From: Ignavibacteriales bacterium
GTDB taxonomy: Bacteria > Bacteroidota > Ignavibacteria > Ignavibacteriales > Melioribacteraceae
Assembly (NCBI GenBank): GCA_021740915.1
Contig: JAIOYW010000015.1
Span: forward strand, 57,262 to 121,261
Direction: 5' to 3'
DNA length: 64,000 bases
Shown here: one piece after another, positions 28,190-36,481 of the stretch
Layout of the letters: every line of letters begins with the position of its first letter
Position numbering within the stretch: position 1 is the first letter of the stretch
The notes under the pieces: generated by a model
The model's database searches: none
Told to the model about the DNA's origin: nothing
Seen by the model: only the letters and a program-made list of their open reading frames with translations
Position numbers and translations under genes: made by a program

Positions 28190-29209
28190 ATGTCAAAAGA
28201 AATTATTAAATCTGACGTAATCGAAGACCAACTATTGGCGGAGCTTTCCTTATTAATTGAAAAAGGGAAAAATCAGGCTGTTACACAAGTAAACAGTATT
28301 TTAACATTGACGTATTGGCAAGTAGGGAAAAAAATAAACGAGCATTTTCTTAAAAACAAACGCGCCGAATACGGGCAACAAATTGTGGCGACACTGTCGG
28401 CACAATTAACCGAAAAATTTGGTAAAGGTTTTAATGGAAGAAACATAAGACGAATGATGCTGTTCTCAGAAGTATTCCCGGATTTTGAGATTGTGGCGAC
28501 GCTGTCGCCACAATTAAGCTGGTCTCATTTTACTATCCTTATTTCTTTAAAATCACGGGATGCTATGCTGTTTTACGCCGATAAAATAACCAAAGAAAAA
28601 TGGAGCGTAAGGGAAACGCAATATCAAATGGAAAGAAAAGCGTTTGAGAGAAAAGAAATTGCTTCATTGCAACTTCAAAATCAAGAGGCGGAAGTTCAAA
28701 ATTCATTTAAAGATCCCTACTTTTTAGAATTTCTTGAACTAAAGGACACATATATTGAAAAAGATTTGGAAGCGGCAATTCTGAGGGAATTAGAAAGTTT
28801 CTTATTGGAATTAGGAAAAGGGTTTACTTTTGTTGAACGTCAAAAAAGAATTACAATTGACGGTGAAGATTTTTACTTAGACCTATTGTTCTTTCACCGG
28901 AAATTAAAAAGGTTAGTTGCGATTGAACTTAAAATCGGGAAGTTCCGGGCAAAGGATAAGGGGCAAATGGAGCTTTATCTAAAATGGTTAAACAAATACG
29001 AAAAACAAAATGATGAAGAAGCTCCAATAGGTTTAATTTTGTGTACCGAAGCCAGTAAAGAACAAATTGAACTTTTAGAAATGCATAATGATGGAATTAT
29101 GGTAGCGGAATATTGGACTGAACTTCCCCCAAAACGCTTATTGGAAGAAAAATTACATAAAGCGGTTATTGAAGTAAAAGAACGCCTTGCAAGAAAAGAA
29201 TTAGAATAA
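28190..29209 (+). CDS. DUF1016/YhcG family PD-(D/E)XK nuclease
   Basis: The 339-residue protein has the N-terminal DUF1016 helical domain (TYWQVGKKINEHF, GKGFNGRNIRRM, LSWSHFTILISLKS, EKWSVRETQYQMER) and a C-terminal PD-(D/E)XK nuclease fold: D231 in FYLDLLFFHR, then E246 and K248 in VAIELKIGKF, followed by GQMELYLKWLNKYE and PIGLILCTE. Family members are predicted structure-specific DNA nucleases often found within restriction-modification loci. It begins 7 nt after the broken mod frame and ends 8 nt before the second copy of the mod repeat, so it is bracketed by the duplicated mod 5' ends. Two palindromes inside the gene encode the repeated peptide IVATLS. Confidence 0.88.
   Translation: MSKEIIKSDVIEDQLLAELSLLIEKGKNQAVTQVNSILTLTYWQVGKKINEHFLKNKRAEYGQQIVATLSAQLTEKFGKGFNGRNIRRMMLFSEVFPDFEIVATLSPQLSWSHFTILISLKSRDAMLFYADKITKEKWSVRETQYQMERKAFERKEIASLQLQNQEAEVQNSFKDPYFLEFLELKDTYIEKDLEAAILRELESFLLELGKGFTFVERQKRITIDGEDFYLDLLFFHRKLKRLVAIELKIGKFRAKDKGQMELYLKWLNKYEKQNDEEAPIGLILCTEASKEQIELLEMHNDGIMVAEYWTELPPKRLLEEKLHKAVIEVKERLARKELE
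28381..28407. repeat. Near-perfect palindrome 1 in the DUF1016 gene
   Basis: Arms AATTGTGGCGAC and GTCGGCACAATT (one mismatch) around ACT. It encodes QIVATLSAQL and closely resembles the palindrome at 28490-28514. Confidence 0.85.
28490..28514. repeat. Perfect palindrome 2 in the DUF1016 gene
   Basis: Arms ATTGTGGCGAC and GTCGCCACAAT (11 bp, no mismatch) around GCT. It encodes EIVATLSPQL, 109 bp after the first copy and in the same frame and orientation. Confidence 0.88.
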
Positions 29210-29217
29210 TTTTTAAT

Positions 29218-29321
29218 AAACTTTAAAAGCAAATAATTATGAATAAGTTAAAAATGCAAACTCCAAACCTCGTGGATAAGAATGTAGAACAGATAGGTAA
29301 AATATTTCCCGAAGTAATTAC
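29218..29321 (+). repeat. 104-bp perfect direct repeat, copy 2 (5' end of intact mod)
   Basis: Identical to 27746-27849. Here it forms the leader and first 83 nt of the intact mod gene. The pair brackets the DUF1016 gene, and homologous recombination between them would delete the pseudogene and the nuclease gene (1472 bp). Confidence 0.95.
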
Positions 29322-31410
29322 TGAAATTAAAGACACAGAAGGAAACACCAAAAAGGGAATTGACTTTGACTTACTTAAGCAGAAACTAAGCAACGTGCTT
29401 GTTGAAGATGAAAATGAAAGATACCGCCTTGACTGGCCCGGCAAAAAAGCCTCGTTATTAAAAGCCAATACACCAATAAATAAAACGCTCAGACCTGCAG
29501 TTGAAGAAAGCTTAAACTTTGAAACGACGGAAAACCTTTACATAGAAGGGGATAACTTTGAAGTATTAAAAATACTCCAAGAGTCCTATCTTGGTAAAGT
29601 AAAGATGATTTATATAGACCCACCATATAACACGGGAACTTCTCTTATTTATAATAATGATTTTAGAGTCGAGGAAAAAATATATGCAGAAGAATTAGGT
29701 GCGGTAACGGAGGAAGGCTTTAAGATGTTCAGAAACACTGATGCAGATGGGAGAATTCACTCTAATTGGTTATCTCTAATGTATGAAAGAATAATTGTGT
29801 CTCGCGACATTCTTGATGAAGATGGAATTATTTGCATTACAATTGACGACTATGAGCTGGGAAGACTTTTAGTGTTGATGGATGAAATATTTGGTGAAGA
29901 TAATCATTTAGGCACCGTAGCCATTAGAATTAATCCCAAAGGAAGGATGACAAATCGGGAGATCTCGGCAGTTCACGAATACGCTCTATTTTATGCAAAA
30001 AGCGAAAGTGGCAGAATTAATAAACTACCAATAGACCCGACAGAGAAATCACATAATTATATTGAAGACAAGGATGGTTCGTGGTACTTGCCTATAAATT
30101 TAAGAAAACAAGGTGTGGATAGTGCAGCTATTAACTCAAAAGGAAAATTATCAGACAGATACTATCCAATATATTTTGATCAAAAAACAGGTAAAGTAAG
30201 TACAATAGAGAAGTACGAAATCGAGATATTACCAATTGACCCGAATAATGAAAAAAGAATATGGAGAAGAGCTAAAACTGAAATAGAAAAAATGTATGCT
30301 CAAGGAGATATAATAATTAAAGAGACTACAAATGGACTTCAAGTGTACTTTAAATTTAGAGGAGGACTTGAAGGGCAACAGCCTAAAAGCATGTGGTATG
30401 AACCAAAATTTTCTGCAAGCGAATATGGGACTAAGGAAGTAGATAGACTTTTTGGCATGAGAGAATTATTTTCTTATCCCAAAGCTCCTAAGGCGGTAGA
30501 AGAGGCTATTAAAATCTCAACTACAAACAAAAATGCAATAATTTTAGACTTCTTCTCAGGTTCCGCCACCACCGCCCACGCCGTTATGCAATTAAACGCC
30601 GAAGACGGCGGAAATCGTAAGTTTATAATGGTGCAATTACCGGAAAAAACCGATGAAACTTCGGAAACATACAAAGCAGGATATAAAACTATAGCGGAAA
30701 TAGGTAAGGAGAGAATACGAAGAGCGGGGAAGAAAATTATGAATGATAAATTATTAATTATGAATGAAAAGAAAGAAGAATTGGAGAAACTGAAAACTAA
30801 GCTTATTAAGACGGAAGAAGAGAATGAAAAGATAGCCGAACTCGAAGAAATAATTCATAATTCACAATTCATAATTAATAATTTGGACATCGGTTTCCGC
30901 GTATATAAAGTGGATTCGAGCAACATGAAAGACGTTTATTATCACCCTGCCGAACTGAAGCAGGATGATCTCGGATTACTGGAAAGCAACATAAAAGAAG
31001 ACCGCACACCGGAAGACCTGTTAACTCAGGTAATACTCGATCTTGGTCTGGAGTTATCTCTGAAAATAGAGAAGAAGGTGATTGTTCCCGGCGCTTCGAC
31101 TCCGCTCAGCGCCCGGACTCCGCTCAGCGCCCAGGCTCCGTACAACGCCCAGACAAGCGAGAGCCGCGAAACGGACGCAGGAAATACGGTGTTTATTGTT
31201 CAGGAAAATGCATTAGTGGCGTGTTTTGATGATAACATAGATTTTGAAACTGGTGCTGAGCAGAGCCGAAGCATTGTCGATAAAATTGCTGAATTAAAAC
31301 CGTTCAAAGTTGTATTTAAAGACGCAAGTTTTAAAGACGACAAAGACCGTATCAATGTTGAAGAGCGGTTCAAACGGCTTTCGCCGGAAACAATTGTTTC
31401 AGTTATATAG
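29239..31410 (+). CDS. mod: Type III restriction-modification DNA methyltransferase (Mod)
   Basis: A 723-residue adenine methyltransferase. The catalytic motif IV is DPPYNTG (127-133) and precedes the AdoMet motif I region DFFSGSATTAHAVM (from D437), the order typical of beta-class Mod subunits. Between them (about 200-420) lies the variable target-recognition region. The C-terminal part has two unusual insertions: a coiled coil at about 505-545 bounded by an inverted AT-rich repeat, and three tandem 18-bp units encoding TPLSAR, TPLSAQ and APYNAQ (about 621-638). Mod methylates one strand of an asymmetric site and guides Res. Res follows after a 54-nt gap. The 5' end is duplicated upstream (27767). 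The first ATG at 29239 is the same start as in the broken copy. Confidence 0.93.
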   Translation: MNKLKMQTPNLVDKNVEQIGKIFPEVITEIKDTEGNTKKGIDFDLLKQKLSNVLVEDENERYRLDWPGKKASLLKANTPINKTLRPAVEESLNFETTENLYIEGDNFEVLKILQESYLGKVKMIYIDPPYNTGTSLIYNNDFRVEEKIYAEELGAVTEEGFKMFRNTDADGRIHSNWLSLMYERIIVSRDILDEDGIICITIDDYELGRLLVLMDEIFGEDNHLGTVAIRINPKGRMTNREISAVHEYALFYAKSESGRINKLPIDPTEKSHNYIEDKDGSWYLPINLRKQGVDSAAINSKGKLSDRYYPIYFDQKTGKVSTIEKYEIEILPIDPNNEKRIWRRAKTEIEKMYAQGDIIIKETTNGLQVYFKFRGGLEGQQPKSMWYEPKFSASEYGTKEVDRLFGMRELFSYPKAPKAVEEAIKISTTNKNAIILDFFSGSATTAHAVMQLNAEDGGNRKFIMVQLPEKTDETSETYKAGYKTIAEIGKERIRRAGKKIMNDKLLIMNEKKEELEKLKTKLIKTEEENEKIAELEEIIHNSQFIINNLDIGFRVYKVDSSNMKDVYYHPAELKQDDLGLLESNIKEDRTPEDLLTQVILDLGLELSLKIEKKVIVPGASTPLSARTPLSAQAPYNAQTSESRETDAGNTVFIVQENALVACFDDNIDFETGAEQSRSIVDKIAELKPFKVVFKDASFKDDKDRINVEERFKRLSPETIVSVI
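30735..30884. repeat. AT-rich inverted repeat bounding a coiled-coil insertion in mod
   Basis: The 18-mer at 30748-30765 is the exact reverse complement of 30867-30884. The decamer AATTATGAAT occurs twice on the left (30735, 30756) and its complement ATTCATAATT twice on the right (30853, 30867). The enclosed part encodes a Lys/Glu-rich coiled coil. Confidence 0.8.
31098..31151 (+). repeat. Three tandem 18-bp units inside mod
   Basis: Units at 31098-31115, 31116-31133 and 31134-31151. The first two are GACTCCGCTCAGCGCCC plus one base; the third is diverged. They are GC-rich in an AT-rich gene and keep the frame (6 codons each). The phrase CTTCGACTCCGCTCAGC just before resembles an intergenic repeat common in Bacteroidetes-group genomes. 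Confidence 0.85.
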
Positions 31411-31464
31411 CAAAAGATAATTCGGAAATTCCGAATATTCTTTTTAATAGGATAAAAGAAGAAA

Positions 31465-34464
31465 ATGAAGCTAAAGTTTAAGCAGCAGCAATATCAATAC
31501 AATGCAACGATGGCGGTAGTAAACTGTTTTGCAGGACAGAAGAAGGGGGAAAGAAAAGAGCTTATCGGCAGAACCGGTTTTTTAACTGATGAAATATTCT
31601 CGAACCGCAAATTTGACTTAACACCGGAAGAAATACTGAAGAACATTCAGGAGGTTCAGCGGGATCAGGGGCTTAAAGTGAGTAAAACCCTGGAAGGATT
31701 TAACTTCACAACAGAAATGGAGACCGGCACCGGAAAGACATACGTTTATACTAAAACAATGTATGAACTAAATGCACATTACGGATGGAGTAAATTTATA
31801 ATAATGGTCCCTTCGGTTGCTATACGTGAAGGTGTTCATAAATCCCTTGAAATCACGGCGGATCATTTTCAGGAGATATACGGAAAGAAAATACGGTTTA
31901 CAGTTTACAATACACAAAAAAAATCGAATCTGGTAAATATTAAAAGTTTTGCAAACACTTCGAATATTGAGGTGATAATAATGAACTACCAGGCATTCGG
32001 ACGTAAAAGCAAAGAATCACTAAAGATTTACCAAAAGTTAGATTCACTTCAATCCGAAAAACCGATTGACATTCTAAAGAGAACAAGACCAATACTGATT
32101 ATTGATGAGCCGCAAAGATTTGGCCCGCAGGCGGAATCGCTCCTTCACGAGTTTAATCCGTTATTCAATCTGCGATACTCTGCAACGCATAAATATGAAT
32201 ACAATAAAATTTACAGATTAGACGCTATTGATGCTTATAATCATAAACTGGTAAAGAAAATAAATGTAAAAGGAATAGAAGTTACCGGCAATACCGGGAC
32301 TAATAGTTATTTATTCCTTGACCGGATACAGATAAGCACAAAATATTATCCGGCTGCATATATTGAAATGGAAGTGGACCAAAAATCGGGAATAAAGAAA
32401 ATCATTAAAAAGATTTCGGAAAAAGACGACTTGTATCAGCTATCCGGCGAACTCTCTCAATACAAAGGATTTATTGTTAAAGAAATAAACGGAAAGAAAA
32501 ACAGAGTAGCGTTTACAAACGGAGTTGAAATATACGCAGGGCAAGCCTCCGGTGATGTTGACGAAGAACATTTAAGAAGAATACAAATAAGGGAAACTAT
32601 AAAGTCTCATCTTGAAAAAGAGAGAAAACTTTACGGCAGAGGAATAAAAGTACTTTCTTTATTCTTTATAGATGAAGTTGCGAAATATCGTCTGTATGAT
32701 GATAATAACAATGAAATACCCGGTGAATACGCAAGAGTCTTTGAAGAAGAATATAGTAACGCGATACAGGAGCAGAGACTATTTGAAGACGAATATAATA
32801 AATATTTGGAACTGCATCAGCCGGAAAAAATACACAAGGGATATTTCTCCATTGATAAAAAAGGGAGACTTGTAAACTCAAGTACCAAGAGAGGCGAAGA
32901 AGAAAGCGATGACGAAAGCGCCTATGAACTTATAATGAAAAACAAAGAAAGACTCCTGAGTTTAAGTGAACCGACACGATTTATTTTCTCTCACTCCGCT
33001 TTGCGGGAAGGATGGGACAATCCGAATGTATTTCAGATATGCACCTTAAAACACAGCCAATCAACGATCGGAAAAAGACAGGAGATAGGGAGAGGACTTA
33101 GAATCTGCGTTAATAATAACGGCGAGAGAATGGACGTATCCGTTCTTGAAAACGATTTTTTTGATATGAATACGCTGACAGTAATAGCAAGTGAATCTTA
33201 TGATTCATTCGCAAAACAACTTCAGACTGAAATAGTAGAATCGCTTTCAGAAAGACCGGCAAAACTGACAATTGATGTTCTAAAAGGAAGAATTCTTAAA
33301 AACAACGCAGGTAAAAAGATTGTCCTGGACGATCAGAAGACAATGGATTTGATTTTTACCTGCCGTGATAATGGCTATGTTGATAAGGAATATAAAATCA
33401 CTGAGAAAATGATTGAAGACATTGAAAAAGATAAAGTTGTACTGCCGGAAGAATTAAAAGAGTTCAAAGAACCTATTGTGGAACTGATGCAAAGCATTTA
33501 CACTACTGCAAACTTCAAAGCAACGGAGGACGACAGAGAAAATAATATCAGCGAAGCGGAATTAAAACCGAATGAAAACTTTGCCAAAAAAGAATTCCAG
33601 GACCTTTGGAATAAGATAAAGATAAAAACTGTATATGAAGTGGATTTCAACAGTAATGAACTTATTGAAAAAAGTATAAATGCGATAAATGCAAAACTGG
33701 AAGTAAAGAAAGTTCTTGTTACTATTACTGAAGGAGAACAGAAAGACCAGTTGGATGAAATAAGTTTGAAATCCGGTAATAGCATGATAAAGAAAAAAGA
33801 CATTGCCGAAAGGACAGAATCTTTATTAGGTGCTCTTAAATATGACTTAGTTGCTGAAATTGCACGGGAAACAAACCTTACACGTAAAACAATCGTAAAA
33901 ATATTACAAGGGCTTAAAGAACTTGTGTTCGCAAATTTTAGAGTTAATCCGGAAAGTTTTATAAGGGAAGTTTCAAAACTTATCAATAGCGAAAAAGCAG
34001 CAACTCTGATAAATAACATAACTTACTCAAAGCTCGAAGAAAGTTATGACGATACTATCTTTACAGTAAATAACTTCAAAGGATCACTAAGCAAAAACAT
34101 TATTGAAGTGAAGAAGCATATTTATAATTATCTGAGATATGATTCTGCCATTGAAAGAGATTTTGCAGCAGATTTAGAAGCCGGGGAAGTTTTTATATAT
34201 GCAAAACTGCCGGGCGGATTTAAGATCCCGACTCCAGTAGGAAATTATAACCCTGACTGGGCGATAGTTTTCGATACGACGGAATTCAAATATGTTTACT
34301 TTATTGCAGAAACTAAAGGCAGTATGGAAAGTCTTGAATTACGCAGCAAGGAAGAACAAAAAATAGATTATGCAAGAAAACACTTTGAAGCTTTGGGTGA
34401 TACCAATATTAAATACGATGTGATCACATCCTATAAAGATTTGCGTGATAGAGTGATGAGGTAA
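31465..34464 (+). CDS. res: Type III restriction enzyme, Res subunit
   Basis: A 999-residue ATP-dependent restriction subunit. An SF2 helicase core has Walker A ETGTGKT (E86 to T92), Walker B DEPQ (214-217, the form usual in Res), and motif VI QEIGRGLRICV (about 535-545). The C-terminus has the PD-(D/E)XK nuclease: PDWA (D931) and E949-T950-K951 in IAETKG, preceded by ERDFAADLE. With Mod it cuts DNA 25-27 bp from one of two head-to-head unmethylated sites, as known for the family. All key residues are present, so the enzyme looks intact. It starts 54 nt after the mod stop with a purine-rich leader (AGGATAAAAGAAG), and is followed 49 nt later by the zinc-motif gene. Confidence 0.93.
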   Translation: MKLKFKQQQYQYNATMAVVNCFAGQKKGERKELIGRTGFLTDEIFSNRKFDLTPEEILKNIQEVQRDQGLKVSKTLEGFNFTTEMETGTGKTYVYTKTMYELNAHYGWSKFIIMVPSVAIREGVHKSLEITADHFQEIYGKKIRFTVYNTQKKSNLVNIKSFANTSNIEVIIMNYQAFGRKSKESLKIYQKLDSLQSEKPIDILKRTRPILIIDEPQRFGPQAESLLHEFNPLFNLRYSATHKYEYNKIYRLDAIDAYNHKLVKKINVKGIEVTGNTGTNSYLFLDRIQISTKYYPAAYIEMEVDQKSGIKKIIKKISEKDDLYQLSGELSQYKGFIVKEINGKKNRVAFTNGVEIYAGQASGDVDEEHLRRIQIRETIKSHLEKERKLYGRGIKVLSLFFIDEVAKYRLYDDNNNEIPGEYARVFEEEYSNAIQEQRLFEDEYNKYLELHQPEKIHKGYFSIDKKGRLVNSSTKRGEEESDDESAYELIMKNKERLLSLSEPTRFIFSHSALREGWDNPNVFQICTLKHSQSTIGKRQEIGRGLRICVNNNGERMDVSVLENDFFDMNTLTVIASESYDSFAKQLQTEIVESLSERPAKLTIDVLKGRILKNNAGKKIVLDDQKTMDLIFTCRDNGYVDKEYKITEKMIEDIEKDKVVLPEELKEFKEPIVELMQSIYTTANFKATEDDRENNISEAELKPNENFAKKEFQDLWNKIKIKTVYEVDFNSNELIEKSINAINAKLEVKKVLVTITEGEQKDQLDEISLKSGNSMIKKKDIAERTESLLGALKYDLVAEIARETNLTRKTIVKILQGLKELVFANFRVNPESFIREVSKLINSEKAATLINNITYSKLEESYDDTIFTVNNFKGSLSKNIIEVKKHIYNYLRYDSAIERDFAADLEAGEVFIYAKLPGGFKIPTPVGNYNPDWAIVFDTTEFKYVYFIAETKGSMESLELRSKEEQKIDYARKHFEALGDTNIKYDVITSYKDLRDRVMR

Positions 34465-34513
34465 GAACTAATAGGAATCAGTAACAATTTTCAAAATTTT
34501 ACCTGGAGTTATT

Positions 34514-34993
34514 ATGGTTTGCCATATTTGTGAAAGGGGTGCATCTCTTGAATGTCCAAAATGCCATAGGTACTGTTGTTCAAATCACACAAAGTATGTT
34601 AGCCCCAATCAGTTCTCCGGATTTTCTGAAGGGTATTTTTGCGAGGCTTGTTATAAAAAAGGCGAGCAAAATTACAGAGAAGTGGAAGAAAGACGCAAGC
34701 AAAGTGAAAAACTCGAAAGAGAAAGACAAGCTCAATTTGAAAGAGAAAGACCGGAGAGAGAAAGAAAGGAAAGAGAGGAAAAGGAGAAAAAAAGAAGACA
34801 GGATGAACAATTAAAACGTGAGATCGTACGCTGCACAGAATGTAATGGTAAGGGAAAGATAAAAACACAAAATTCTCGATATATTGCCACATACGGGTAT
34901 AATTGTCCATCATGTGCGGGGACAGGGAAAAGATCGAAATATGATGAGATCAATCGTGTGTCAAATTTAAAAGAAAAGCGACATTGGTGGTAG
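34514..34993 (+). CDS. Zinc-finger/coiled-coil protein with DnaJ-like cysteine motifs
   Basis: I know no named family for this 159-residue product. The N-terminus has two CxxC-type clusters (C3, C6, C14, C17, C21, C22, H25), with YFCEACYKKG about 20 residues on, resembling a B-box or HIT-like zinc finger. Residues about 50-108 are a charged coiled coil of Glu, Arg and Lys. The end has CTECNGKGKIKT and CPSCAGTGKRS, the CxxCxGxG pattern of DnaJ zinc domains. Two zinc sites joined by a coil suggest a protein- or nucleic-acid-binding adaptor. It has a GGAG ribosome site and the same strand as Res, so it probably belongs to the island. A J domain is absent, so it is not DnaJ itself. Confidence 0.7.
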   Translation: MVCHICERGASLECPKCHRYCCSNHTKYVSPNQFSGFSEGYFCEACYKKGEQNYREVEERRKQSEKLERERQAQFERERPERERKEREEKEKKRRQDEQLKREIVRCTECNGKGKIKTQNSRYIATYGYNCPSCAGTGKRSKYDEINRVSNLKEKRHWW

Positions 34994-35019
34994 CAGCATA
35001 CAAGCAAATAAGAAATCGC

Positions 35020-35046
35020 GCTGATTGATCCTTTGAATTAATCAGC
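35020..35046. terminator. Possible bidirectional hairpin between the island and gatD
   Basis: Arms GCTGATT and AATCAGC separated by 13 nt lie between the convergent zinc-motif gene and gatD. An A/T-rich run (GAAAAAATTTTTCC) follows. Stem is short, so the call is weak. Confidence 0.4.
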
Positions 35047-35086
35047 CGACCTGAAAAAATTTTTCCAGAACTGCGCTATGCCTCGG

Positions 35087-36481
35087 TCACTTCCTGTATT
35101 TCGAAATGAACTCCTCCACTTCCGGCAGCCCGCCCTGATAAATCAAATAGCCGTTACTCGGTTCGCGTTCCGTGATTTCTCCGGCGATAGGAGTCATCAT
35201 AATTTTTTCCACTTCCTTAAGGTCATCGGTCTGCCCAAGAGCCCAGCAGAGTTTTACGTAAGCGACTTCCGGAAGCATATTTGCAGCGGGTACTACTCCC
35301 ATTTCCATTATATCGCGTCCTGTATCATACACATACATCTGCACGAATCCCCAGAGCGTCTGTACTGTCATATATACGGCAATATTTTTCTCTCTTGCGC
35401 GGCGCAGAGCAGGATAAAGCGGTTTATTTACGTGACCTAATCCCGTTCCTGCAATAACAATTCCCCTGTAACCATTATCAATAAGCGAGTCGATAATATC
35501 CGGTTTCATATTGGGATAATAATAAACGATGCTAACTTTTTCTTCGAAAGAGGTATTTATGATGACATTATTATCAGCACGCCGTTTTTTATAATCAGTC
35601 CTTAGTGGAGTGATATTTTCTCTGTTCACTTTTGCTATTGGAATATCCCCAATCGTCCGGAATGTGGAACGGTAACTTGAATGCATTTTCCTTACCCGGG
35701 TTCCCCTATGCAGCAGACCGTATTCATCGGAGGTAGGACCGAACATACAGACCATAACCTCGGCAATATCGCTCTCCGAAGCAGTTTTAATAGCGTGGAT
35801 AAGATTAAGCGCTGCATCCGAGGAAGGTCTGTCGCTCGAACGCTGCGAACCAACCATCACTATGGGAACAGGGCTGTTCTGCACCATAAACGAAAGAATA
35901 GCGGCAGTATGATGCATAACGTCAGTTCCATGCCCGATAACAATGCCCTGCACACCTTTTTCAATCTCCCTTCCGATAGCCTCGGCAGTGCCTTTCCACT
36001 GCTCTGGCCCCATATTCTCAGAGAATACTCCGTATAATTTTTCAGTCTCAAGGTTGCAGTAATCAGCAAGTTCCGGCACGGATCCGTAAAGCTCACCGGG
36101 AGAGAATGCCGGAATAACGGCTCCTGTCCGGTAATCAAGCCTGCTTGCAATTGTTCCGCCAGTGCCAAGAAGTTTAACCCGTGGTTTCAGCGGGTCATAA
36201 GGAAATTCTTTTTCAGGTATTTTATATTTAGCTTCTTTATAACCGTTTATGTCAATTCCAATTATAGATTCAGCAGCAATTCCAATATTATAACCTACCG
36301 GTATCTTAAGAACGATATGCAGGTCATCTGCGGTTTCCGATCTCGGCAATATCAGTCCAATGAATTTACCATTGGCAGTGTGTATGATAACATCATTCCA
36401 AACTCTTGCGCCAAAATTTTTTAATACGGAGAGCGCAACCCCTTTATACCCTTTATAAATATCATTTTCAGCCATAATCAT
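35087..36481 (-). CDS. gatD: Glu-tRNA(Gln) amidotransferase subunit D (asparaginase-like)
   Basis: The 464-residue protein matches archaeal GatD. The N-terminal 75 residues are the GatD-specific domain (YKGVALSVLKNFGARVWNDV), followed by an L-asparaginase-type domain: LLGTGGTIASRLDY with the first catalytic Thr (T107), then GHGTDVMHHTAAIL with the second Thr-Asp site, and VMVGSQRSSDRPSSDAA. GatD releases ammonia from Asn or Gln for use by GatE in converting Glu-tRNA(Gln) to Gln-tRNA(Gln). Its ATG (36481) overlaps the gatE stop as ATGA, so it is coupled. A second ATG at 36475 is possible. The pair is regarded as archaeal, so its presence in a bacterial genome suggests transfer. A plain asparaginase would lack the N-terminal domain. 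Confidence 0.9.
   Translation of the reverse strand: MIMAENDIYKGYKGVALSVLKNFGARVWNDVIIHTANGKFIGLILPRSETADDLHIVLKIPVGYNIGIAAESIIGIDINGYKEAKYKIPEKEFPYDPLKPRVKLLGTGGTIASRLDYRTGAVIPAFSPGELYGSVPELADYCNLETEKLYGVFSENMGPEQWKGTAEAIGREIEKGVQGIVIGHGTDVMHHTAAILSFMVQNSPVPIVMVGSQRSSDRPSSDAALNLIHAIKTASESDIAEVMVCMFGPTSDEYGLLHRGTRVRKMHSSYRSTFRTIGDIPIAKVNRENITPLRTDYKKRRADNNVIINTSFEEKVSIVYYYPNMKPDIIDSLIDNGYRGIVIAGTGLGHVNKPLYPALRRAREKNIAVYMTVQTLWGFVQMYVYDTGRDIMEMGVVPAANMLPEVAYVKLCWALGQTDDLKEVEKIMMTPIAGEITEREPSNGYLIYQGGLPEVEEFISKYRK

Noticed and set aside
33498..34019. 173-codon minus-strand frame inside res
   Set aside because: Antisense shadow of the Res gene; low-complexity hydrophobic translation.
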